Both the position numbers and the translations under genes were made by a program. 7,826 bases of DNA from JBOHHM01 sp050725495. GTDB taxonomy: Bacteria; Pseudomonadota; Gammaproteobacteria; Burkholderiales; Burkholderiaceae_C. A model generated the notes under the pieces. It had not been told where the DNA came from. It worked only from the letters and a program-made list of their open reading frames with translations, and searched no databases. Numbering within the stretch: the stretch's first letter is position 1; each line of letters starts with the position of its first letter. Shown here in pieces: positions 1-5,209 of the stretch. Where the stretch lies: assembly GCA_050725495.1 (NCBI GenBank), contig JBOHHM010000142.1:1-7826 (forward strand), given 5' to 3'.

Positions 1-194
1 TTGCCCTTGAAATCCTTGAGGCTGCGCGGCTGGCCGTTGTGGTCCGTCAACTGGAAGTCCTTCGCGTAGTCGGCCCCCGTGATGTCCACTGCCTTGAACT
101 GGGGCTTGGCCTCCGAACATGCGGAAATAAGGCTTCCAGCCCCCACCAACAGGGCGCTAGTCGCTATGAATTGAATAGCATCTCGTTTGTTCAT
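1..194 (-). CDS. SCO1/SenC family copper chaperone lipoprotein, 5' part
   Basis: Only the first 64 codons are in the window; the gene runs off the left edge, so its copper-binding CxxxC motif and distal His cannot be seen. The N-terminus is a lipoprotein signal: positive MNKR, a hydrophobic stretch of about 18 residues, then the lipobox I-S-A-C with the lipidated Cys at residue 26. After it comes the usual opening of the Sco thioredoxin fold, with an FQLTDHNGQPRSLKDFKG segment (a beta strand, a D-x-x-G turn, then L-x-D-F-K-G). Sco proteins sit on the periplasmic face of the inner membrane and deliver copper to the CuA site of oxidase subunit II. The start at 194 is supported by a GAGGA ribosome site that overlaps the cyoE stop codon, five bases before ATG. 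It is the last visible gene of the SURF1-ctaA-cyoE group, eight bases after cyoE. The family call depends on the N-terminus and context only. Confidence 0.85.
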   Translation of the reverse strand, partial: MNKRDAIQFIATSALLVGAGSLISACSEAKPQFKAVDITGADYAKDFQLTDHNGQPRSLKDFKG

Positions 195-202
195 GGGAGT
201 CC

Positions 203-1099
203 TCAGAGGATGTAGTGGTCCACCAGCAGCGCGGCGAACAGGACGCTCAGGTGTATCAGTGAAAAACGGAAAGTGCGGCGCGCGAGCTCGTCGGAGTAGC
301 TGCGCCAGAGCCGAAACGCATAGGCGATGAAACCGACGCTCAAGGCCAGGGCCGCGATCAGGTAGATCCAGGAACTCATGCCGTAGATGAAGGGCATCAA
401 ACAGGCTGCGAACAGCACCAGGGTGTAGAGCAGCACCTGCAGGCGGGTGAACTCGTTGCCGTGGGTGACCGGCAGCATGGGCAGGCCGGACTTGCGGTAG
501 TCCTCGACCCGGTACAGCGCCAGGGCCCAGAAATGCGGCGGCGTCCACAGGAAGATGATGAGGAACAGGATCAGCGCCTCGGGGCCCACATCGCCGGTCA
601 TGGCGGCCCAGCCCAACACCGGGGGCATGGCGCCCGAGGCCCCGCCGATCACGATGTTTTGCGGCGTCAACGGCTTCAGGATCACGGTGTAGACCACCGC
701 ATAGCCGACGAAGGTCGCAAAGGTCAGCCACATGGTCAGCGGGTTGACCCAGACATAGAGCAGCCACGAGCCGGCAGCGCACAGCGCGGCCGAGAAAAGC
801 AGGGTCTGCCAGTCGCTGAGTTCGCCCTGGGCCGTGGGCCGCCAGGCCGTGCGCTTCATCTTGGCATCGATGCCTTTTTCGACGAGGCAGTTGAAGGCCG
901 CGGCGGCGCCTGCCACCAGCCAGATGCCCGCGCACGCGATGGCCCCGAGCCTGAGCTCGGCCAGCGTCGGCAGTCCCGGCACGGCCAGCACCATGCCGAT
1001 CAGGGCACAGAACACGATGAGCTGCACCACACGGGGCTTGGTCAGCGCGTAGAACTGCCGCCAACGCGACGGCGGGGCGATGGATTGGACGGCACTCAT
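203..1099 (-). CDS. cyoE: Protoheme IX farnesyltransferase (heme O synthase)
   Basis: This 298-residue UbiA-superfamily membrane prenyltransferase (also called CtaB/Cox10) adds a farnesyl group to heme B to give heme O, the first step to heme A for the oxidase encoded in this window. It has the normal family length and about eight to nine hydrophobic segments. The first prenyl-diphosphate motif is at residues 70-84 (N70, E74, D78, then KMKRT and R87); the second is around residues 196-214 (YRVEDYRKSGLPMLP, with D200 and R202). The W-T-P-P-H-F-W-A-L-A signature is at 185-194. The first acidic position of motif 1 is Glu74, where the E. coli type has Asp; I think Glu is common in betaproteobacteria but could not check. 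The start is supported by AAGGGG seven bases before ATG. Upstream lies the palindromic spacer that separates it from ctaA; downstream is the Sco gene, eight bases away. Confidence 0.96.
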   Translation of the reverse strand: MSAVQSIAPPSRWRQFYALTKPRVVQLIVFCALIGMVLAVPGLPTLAELRLGAIACAGIWLVAGAAAAFNCLVEKGIDAKMKRTAWRPTAQGELSDWQTLLFSAALCAAGSWLLYVWVNPLTMWLTFATFVGYAVVYTVILKPLTPQNIVIGGASGAMPPVLGWAAMTGDVGPEALILFLIIFLWTPPHFWALALYRVEDYRKSGLPMLPVTHGNEFTRLQVLLYTLVLFAACLMPFIYGMSSWIYLIAALALSVGFIAYAFRLWRSYSDELARRTFRFSLIHLSVLFAALLVDHYIL

Positions 1100-1115
1100 G
1101 CCCGCGCCCCTTGAA

Positions 1116-1226
1116 ATGACGAATGACGTTGCCGCTGCACGGCTTCAATGACCCAATGACAAGTCATGGCGCGCAGCGCCGTCATCGATGCCGCAGGCAA
1201 TGTCATGTGAGCGTAGCGAACGTCAT
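1116..1226. repeat. Nested palindromic repeat array between ctaA and cyoE
   Basis: The spacer between ctaA and cyoE holds four copies of ATGAC (starting at 1116, 1123, 1148 and 1156) followed by four copies of its complement GTCAT (1163, 1181, 1202, 1222). The two innermost copies form a palindrome around 1156-1167 with a two-base centre. Between the pentamers are small GC hairpins: GCCG/CGGC (1131-1134 with 1140-1143), GGCGC/GCGCC with a 3-base loop (1168-1172 with 1176-1180) and TGCC/GGCA with a 3-base loop (1189-1192 with 1196-1199). A weaker one is centred on 1213-1215. The outermost perfect arms are 10 bases, 1121-1130 and 1219-1228. The left unit 1123-1152 resembles the reverse complement of 1181-1206. 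It looks like a REP/BIME-type or small inverted-repeat element, but I cannot name a family. On the minus strand it is also an open frame from 1230 to 1096 (44 codons), joined by ATGA overlaps to ctaA and cyoE. It could fold in the mRNA and tune cyoE expression. Confidence 0.75.
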
Positions 1227-2387
1227 TCATGCGGACAGCCTCGAGGTGTTGATTCTGGAAACGCCCACGGACCGCGTGGCGCGACAGCTTGCAAACAGGG
1301 CCCAGGTCAGCACGACCACGAGCGCGGCGGCGCCGCCGGTGTGCGACACGGCCGCCACCAGCGGCCAGTCGAGCACCACGTTGGCCAGGCCGGTGGCGAA
1401 CTGCCACAGCGCCAGGCCCGCGAGCCAGCGCGCCTGAGGCCGCAGGCCCGTGTCATGCAGGCGCCAGGCCAGCACGCCGAGCGCTGCGAATACCGCATAG
1501 GCCGACAGGCGGTGGACGTAATGGATGGCGGTCAGCGCGGCGAAGCTGATGTGGCTGCCATCGGGCAGCCGGCCCAACTCACGCCAGAGCTCAAAGCCCT
1601 GCTCGAAATCCATGGTCGGCCACCAGCTGTTCTGGCACTGGGGGAATTCGCTGCAGGCCAGTACCGCGTAGTTGGTGCTGACCCAGCCGCCCAGCGCGAT
1701 CTGAGCCACGACCAGGGCGAACGTGAAGATCAGCCAGCCGCGGGCCGCAGCGGACAGTGGCACGCGAGCATGGCCCTGCTGCGCCTGGGCATAGCGCAGG
1801 GCCTGGACGCACAGCAAGGCCAGCAGCCCCATGCCGCCCAGCAGGTGCAGGGTCACGATGGCGGGGAACAGCTTCATGGTCACGGTCAGCGCGCCAAACG
1901 CGCCCTGCACGCAGACCCAGGCCAGGGTGATGCTAGGCCACCAGGGGTTGATCAAGGCATCGCTCTGGGGGCGCTTGCGCGCCAGCCAGCTCGCGGCGGC
2001 CAGCGTGAGGATCAGCACGCCAACGCCGGTGGCCAGATAGCGGTGGACCATCTCGACCCAGGCCTTGCCATGGGTGACCGGGCCGCTCGGCATCGCGCTC
2101 TGGGCCGCCGCGATGTCGGCCTGGGCCCCGAGCGGGCTGGCGTTGCCATAACAGCCCGGCCAGTCGGGGCAGCCCAGGCCCGAATCGGTCAGCCGCGTGA
2201 ACGCGCCGAACAGCACCAGATCAAAGGTCAGAAACAGGGTCAGCAGGGTCAGCGCCTGCAGCCGGCGCGCGGGCGAGGCCTTGGGGTTGCGCAGCCAGAC
2301 CCAAGCCAGGGGCCCGAGCGCGACCACCAGGCCCATCAGCATGAGCCGGGCCGCGGGCGACAGGTCGTACAGCGCTTGTGCGTCCAT
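1227..2387 (-). CDS. ctaA: Heme A synthase (COX15/CtaA family)
   Basis: This 386-residue inner-membrane enzyme oxidises the C8 methyl of heme O to the formyl group of heme A. About eight membrane helices are visible, in the two-half architecture of the family. Expected heme ligands and the neighbouring acid are present: E112 and H115 (EMVHR), H181 (TLHLLGG), H292 (IHYVHR, with H289 beside it) and H349 (SHTGG). Both extracytoplasmic cysteine pairs are present: C73 and C79 in GLGCPDWPGCYG, and C245 and C251 in ACSEFPQC. The GAFTRLTDSGLGCPDWPGC signature is at residues 61-79. The start at 2387 has AGGGG seven bases upstream, overlapping the TAG stop of the preceding gene, nine bases away. The last 20 or so residues, after the final helix, are polar and appear non-conserved. 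The TGA stop lies at the edge of the palindromic array. Its product is inserted into subunit I by the SURF1 branch encoded just upstream. Confidence 0.97.
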   Translation of the reverse strand: MDAQALYDLSPAARLMLMGLVVALGPLAWVWLRNPKASPARRLQALTLLTLFLTFDLVLFGAFTRLTDSGLGCPDWPGCYGNASPLGAQADIAAAQSAMPSGPVTHGKAWVEMVHRYLATGVGVLILTLAAASWLARKRPQSDALINPWWPSITLAWVCVQGAFGALTVTMKLFPAIVTLHLLGGMGLLALLCVQALRYAQAQQGHARVPLSAAARGWLIFTFALVVAQIALGGWVSTNYAVLACSEFPQCQNSWWPTMDFEQGFELWRELGRLPDGSHISFAALTAIHYVHRLSAYAVFAALGVLAWRLHDTGLRPQARWLAGLALWQFATGLANVVLDWPLVAAVSHTGGAAALVVVLTWALFASCRATRSVGVSRINTSRLSA

Positions 2388-2396
2388 GGCCAGCCC

Positions 2397-3110
2397 CTAG
2401 CGCCCTTCCTTGTCCCAGGACGCCGAAGCGCGCAGCAGGCGCTCCAGGTCGCGCTTGGCCTTGGCGGCGGCGGCCGCATCCATGTTGGCCGGGAAACGCA
2501 TCATCCAATGGCCCATGGGGTCGACCAAGTAGAGGTGCTCAGCGAGCTGGTGTCCGGCCGAGGGCTGCAGCCACTGCGCCAGCGGGGCTTCGCCGACCCG
2601 CAGCACGGTCGCCTCCTTGAGCGCCGAATGCAGAGCTTCGGGCACGGGCGCCTCATCGCTAACCAGCCAGACCCAGTCCATCCTGCCCTTGTCCTTGCCC
2701 AGGCTCTCGCGCAGCTGGCGCTGCAGGTACAGATGGTTCTGGCAGGCCTTGTCACAGGCGCCGCCAGCCACGCTGAGCAGCAGCCACTGGCCCTTGAGGG
2801 CGCGCAGGTTGCTGCGCTCGCCGCTCAAGCTCACCGCGGCCAGATCAGGCAAGGCACGCTGCGGGTCGATCAGCTCGCCATAGTTGCGCCGCCCCTCGGG
2901 ACGGATCACGTAGTAGGTGAAATACGAGGCAATCACGGGCGCGGCACAGACCAGCAGCACGGCGAACATTTTCCAGCGCCCCCAGCGGGTGCGCTGCGCC
3001 TGCCCTGCCGCCGCTTCGGGCGCAGGCATGGAATGCACGGTCAGGCCCAGCGGCTCGTCAGGAACGGCGGGCCTGGCGCCGGCGGGGTGCAATGAATTGG
3101 AACCAGACAT
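2397..3110 (-). CDS. Membrane-anchored Sco/thioredoxin-like protein of unknown function
   Basis: A 237-residue protein with a proline- and alanine-rich cytoplasmic N-terminus (1-46), one membrane helix (about 47-69, KMFAVLLVCAAPVIASYFTYY) and a periplasmic domain. The domain resembles a degenerate Sco/thioredoxin fold: a G-Q-W-L-L-L-S-V strand at 107-114, then C119-D-K-A-C123, a long helix, W-V-W-L-V-S-D at 146-152, and HLYLVDPMGHWMMRFP at 192-207. The C-x3-C spacing is the same as the copper site of Sco proteins, and H192 lies roughly where a distal ligand could be. I recognise it as a gene usually found between SURF1 and ctaA in Comamonadaceae, but know of no experimental function. A role in copper or thiol handling during oxidase assembly is inference. 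The chosen start overlaps the SURF1 3' end by 53 bases and has no clear ribosome site, so coupled translation is likely; Met28 (3029) is a later alternative, also without a good site. Confidence 0.85.
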   Translation of the reverse strand: MSGSNSLHPAGARPAVPDEPLGLTVHSMPAPEAAAGQAQRTRWGRWKMFAVLLVCAAPVIASYFTYYVIRPEGRRNYGELIDPQRALPDLAAVSLSGERSNLRALKGQWLLLSVAGGACDKACQNHLYLQRQLRESLGKDKGRMDWVWLVSDEAPVPEALHSALKEATVLRVGEAPLAQWLQPSAGHQLAEHLYLVDPMGHWMMRFPANMDAAAAAKAKRDLERLLRASASWDKEGR

Positions 3111-3783
3111 AAAGAATTGCGATCAGGCTGCTCAAGCCCAACCATTGAAATGCATAACCGTAATGTTTGTCAGCGCCGCTGCCGGCCTCGGGCCAGTCCC
3201 GCTGCAGCCCTTCGCTGGGCGCGCCAGTCTGCACGACGGACAGGCCCAGCAGCGGCAGCCGGGTCTCGGCGCTGAATTCAGCCAGATCGAGATTTTGCCG
3301 GATGGGCCCGGGCTCGCTGGCCTTGAACTCATATAGCTTGGACGGCGGCGGGGCAATCCGGCCCTCGATCGCGACCAGGCCCTGCGGCGTGTCGATGCGC
3401 GGCAGCGCGCTGCGGTCGACAAAATTGCGCTGCACCCAGCCGCGCTGCACCAGGGCCACGGCAGTGCTGCCCTCCAGCTGCAAAGGGGTCAGCACAAAAA
3501 AACCGGGCCTGCCATGCATTTGGCGGTTGTCCAGGAACACGGTCTGCTGGGCCAGCCAGCGGCCCCGTAGCCGGATCCGGCGGTGCACCAGCTGCGCCAG
3601 CGGGTCCGGGCCGCCCAGGGCCTGCCCGTCCAGCGCCGGCTGCCTCTGCTTCGCCTCGATCGCGGCCTGCAAGGCCTCTTTCTGGGCGGCCCGCGAGAGC
3701 TGCCAGCGACCCAGCGACAGCGTCAGCGCGACGCCGACCAGGGCGCCCAGCGTCAGCAGCCAGAAACGCGCTTTCGGACTCAC
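3058..3783 (-). CDS. surf1: SURF1 family cytochrome oxidase assembly protein
   Basis: A 241-residue protein with the family layout: an N-terminal helix (8-24), a periplasmic domain, and a C-terminal helix (about 212-230) followed by a basic tail. Family marks are L-G-R-W-Q-L at 24-29, F-L-D-N-R at 83-87, V-Q-R-G-W-V at 112-117, I-R-Q-N-L-D at 161-166, and H-Y-G-Y-A-F-Q-W-L-G at 207-216. SURF1 (Shy1) assists heme A insertion or retention in subunit I of aa3 oxidases. An open frame extends upstream to an ATG at 3987, but those 68 extra residues are hydrophilic, unlike the family, and lie antisense to the DUF2909 gene. I therefore choose the GTG at 3783, giving VSPKARFWLL directly before the first helix. 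Its ribosome site is weak (GGGG about 11 bases upstream). It is the first gene of the assembly group and starts 15 bases from the divergent DUF2909 gene. Confidence 0.93.
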   Translation of the reverse strand: MSPKARFWLLTLGALVGVALTLSLGRWQLSRAAQKEALQAAIEAKQRQPALDGQALGGPDPLAQLVHRRIRLRGRWLAQQTVFLDNRQMHGRPGFFVLTPLQLEGSTAVALVQRGWVQRNFVDRSALPRIDTPQGLVAIEGRIAPPPSKLYEFKASEPGPIRQNLDLAEFSAETRLPLLGLSVVQTGAPSEGLQRDWPEAGSGADKHYGYAFQWLGLSSLIAILYVWFQFIAPRRRQARRS

Positions 3784-3785
3784 GG

Positions 3786-3791
3786 GATAAT
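3786..3791 (+). promoter_or_regulatory. Candidate -10 box for a leaderless DUF2909 mRNA
   Basis: GATAAT matches the sigma-70 -10 consensus at five of six positions. It ends seven bases before the ATG at 3799, so the usual start site would fall at or next to the A of the start codon. No Shine-Dalgarno sequence lies before that ATG, which fits a leaderless transcript. No good -35 hexamer is seen about 17 bases upstream (the 3762-3769 area reads AGAAACGC), so this is a candidate from sequence only. Confidence 0.45.
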
Positions 3792-3798
3792 GCGCCCC

Positions 3799-4014
3799 AT
3801 GAAGTACCTCGTCCTGCTCGCCTTCGTGGCCATCCTCGGCAGCCTGGCCTCCGCGCTGTTTTTCATGATGAAGGGCGGACGCGACGGCAAATCGAGCCAC
3901 ATGGCCCGCGCCCTGGCGTTTCGCGTCGGATTCTCGGTGCTGCTGTTCGTCTGCATTCTGCTGGCCTGGAAGCTCGGCTATATCCAACCGACCGGTATTC
4001 CGCTCGGAAAGTAA
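3799..4014 (+). CDS. Twin transmembrane protein (DUF2909 family)
   Basis: The only plus-strand gene: a 71-residue protein with two hydrophobic segments, about 3-23 and 41-59. They are separated by a short polar loop (KGGRDGKSSHMARAL), and the second is introduced by the F-R-V-G-F-S-V-L-L-F segment. It ends in a short tail, YIQPTGIPLGK. It matches what I know of the DUF2909 family, small inner-membrane proteins often next to cox genes in beta- and gammaproteobacteria and without assigned function. An assembly or small-subunit role is only suggested by its neighbours. The ATG has no ribosome site but a GATAAT box seven bases upstream. It is divergent from SURF1, converges on coxC, and is followed 11 bases after its stop by the shared terminator. 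The frame continues upstream, but that extension lies antisense to SURF1 and is not membrane-like. Confidence 0.88.
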   Translation: MKYLVLLAFVAILGSLASALFFMMKGGRDGKSSHMARALAFRVGFSVLLFVCILLAWKLGYIQPTGIPLGK

Positions 4015-4025
4015 GCCGATTCAAC

Positions 4026-4051
4026 AAAAAAGCGCCTGACGGCGCTTTTTT
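4026..4051. terminator. Bidirectional rho-independent terminator
   Basis: A perfect inverted repeat: six A, GCGCC, the four-base loop TGAC, GGCGC, six T. It works as a GC stem followed by a U-run when read on either strand. It lies between the convergent ends of the DUF2909 gene (stop at 4014, plus strand) and coxC (stop at 4073, minus strand), so it should end both transcripts. It also separates the coxB-to-coxC operon from the SURF1-ctaA-cyoE group on the same strand. Confidence 0.92.
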
Positions 4052-4072
4052 GAGTCTTGTTCAAACCGCCCA

Positions 4073-4954
4073 TCAGAGCCAGTAGACCAGCGAATACAGG
4101 CCCAGCCAGACCACGTCGACAAAGTGCCAGTACCAGGCGGCACCTTCGAAGCCGAAATGGCTCTCGGCGGTGAAATGGCCTTTTTGCAGGCGCAGCGTGA
4201 TGACCAGCAGCATCAGCATGCCCACAAACACGTGAAAGCCGTGAAAGCCCGTCAGCATGAAAAAGGTCGAGCCATAGACACCCGAGGAGAGCTTGAGGTT
4301 CAGGTCGGTGTAGGCATGGAAGTATTCATAGCCCTGCACGCACAGGAAGGTGAAGCCCAGAAGCACGGTCATCCACATGAAGGCGATGGTCTTGCCGCGA
4401 TGGTTTTCGCGCAGCGCATGGTGGGCGATGGTCACCGTCACGCCCGAGCTCAGCAGCAGCGCCGTGTTGATGGTGGGCAACCAGAGCGGGCCCATGCTCT
4501 GGAACGGCTCGATGATGCTGGCCGGCGAGGTCGTCACGCCGGCCGCCAGGGTAGGCCAGACGGCCTTGAAGTCGGGCCAGAGCAAGGCGTTGTCCAGGCT
4601 GCCGAGCGCCGGCACCGAATGGGCGCGAACCCACCACAGGGCCGAGAAGAAGGCGCCGAAGAACATGACTTCGGAGAAGATGAACCAGCTCATGCTCCAG
4701 CGGTAGGAGAGGTCGACCTTGCGCCCGTACAGGCCGCTCTGGTTTTCGTGGATCGCATCGCGGAACCATTGGTAGAGCACGCTGAGCCACCAGACCAAGC
4801 CGAACGCCAGTGCGTACTTGCCCCAGTCGACACCGTTGATCCACTGGGTTGCGCCGAAGATCACGAAAAACAAGCCCAACGCCGACAAGGCCGGGTGGCG
4901 CGACGGGTGGGGAACGTAGTAATACGGGATTGCGCTATGTGTGGTTGAACTCAT
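4073..4954 (-). CDS. coxC: Cytochrome c oxidase subunit III
   Basis: A 293-residue protein with seven membrane segments, the usual form of aa3-oxidase subunit III (CoxC/CtaE). Family marks are Y-Y-V-P at 12-15 and H-P at 20-21, S-E-V-M-F-F-G-A-F-F at 94-103 with the conserved Glu95 in the membrane, Q-G-Y-E-Y at 207-211, T-G-F-H-G-F-H-V at 235-242, and W-H-F-V-D-V-V-W-L at 276-284. Subunit III binds lipid and stabilises the proton-pumping core, without metal centres. An in-frame ATG exists at 5005, but the start at 4954 (MSSTTHSAIP) matches the family N-terminus and has an AGGAG site five bases upstream. It is the last gene of the structural operon, 57 bases after the DUF2970 gene, and the terminator follows. 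That 57-base spacer is purine-rich on the coding strand and contains the 10-base palindrome GTTTGCAAAC (4998-5007), of unknown meaning. Confidence 0.97.
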   Translation of the reverse strand: MSSTTHSAIPYYYVPHPSRHPALSALGLFFVIFGATQWINGVDWGKYALAFGLVWWLSVLYQWFRDAIHENQSGLYGRKVDLSYRWSMSWFIFSEVMFFGAFFSALWWVRAHSVPALGSLDNALLWPDFKAVWPTLAAGVTTSPASIIEPFQSMGPLWLPTINTALLLSSGVTVTIAHHALRENHRGKTIAFMWMTVLLGFTFLCVQGYEYFHAYTDLNLKLSSGVYGSTFFMLTGFHGFHVFVGMLMLLVITLRLQKGHFTAESHFGFEGAAWYWHFVDVVWLGLYSLVYWL

Positions 4955-5011
4955 TTCAGCTCCTGACTCTCTCAAATCTTCTCTTGCTATTTCTTCGGTT
5001 TGCAAACTGCT

Positions 5012-5209
5012 TTACTTCGCCACCACCCAGTTGACCAGCACGACCAACCCCAGCACCAACAGAGCAGCCCCGGCAATACCCACCACAATGATGTGAACGG
5101 GGTTGAGCTTGGCGAGGTCCTCCTGGTAGCCGCTGCGCTTGCGTATGCCCAGGAACGACCAGGCCACTGCCCTGACGGTGCGCCACAACGATCCCTTGCG
5201 CTCGCTCAT
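5012..5209 (-). CDS. DUF2970 family small membrane protein
   Basis: A 65-residue protein: a basic amphipathic N-terminal half (A-V-A-W-S-F-L-G-I-R-K-R-S-G-Y-Q-E-D-L at about 14-32), then one membrane helix (about 39-62, HIIVVGIAGAALLVLGLVVLVNW). I recognise the W-S-F-L-G-I-R and L-N-P-V-H segments as DUF2970, which occurs between ctaG and coxC in betaproteobacterial oxidase operons. Its function is not known to me; an accessory or assembly role is inferred from its fixed position. Its ATG overlaps the ctaG stop by four bases (ATGA), pointing to coupled translation, with AAGGTGG a few bases upstream. Confidence 0.9.
   Translation of the reverse strand: MSERKGSLWRTVRAVAWSFLGIRKRSGYQEDLAKLNPVHIIVVGIAGAALLVLGLVVLVNWVVAK

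Noticed and set aside
1096..1407. A 103-codon minus-strand frame overlapping the ctaA 3' end
   Set aside because: The part inside ctaA is an out-of-frame shadow; only the segment from the ATG at 1230 is of interest and is reported as a finding.
1188..3095. A 635-codon open frame on the plus strand opposite ctaA and the Sco-like gene
   Set aside because: It is antisense to well-supported genes; its protein is rich in Gln, Gly, Arg and His with no domain, typical of a shadow frame in GC-rich DNA.
3784..3987. N-terminal extension of SURF1 by 68 residues to the ATG at 3987
   Set aside because: The extension is hydrophilic, unlike the family, and is antisense to the DUF2909 gene; the GTG at 3783 gives the usual SURF1 N-terminus.
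4955..5005. Longer coxC start (ATG at 5005)
   Set aside because: The ATG at 4954 has an AGGAG site at good spacing and gives the normal subunit III N-terminus.
4998..5007. Palindrome GTTTGCAAAC just after the DUF2970 stop, considered as an operator
   Set aside because: It is a single 10-base palindrome with no promoter elements nearby and no second copy; chance cannot be excluded.
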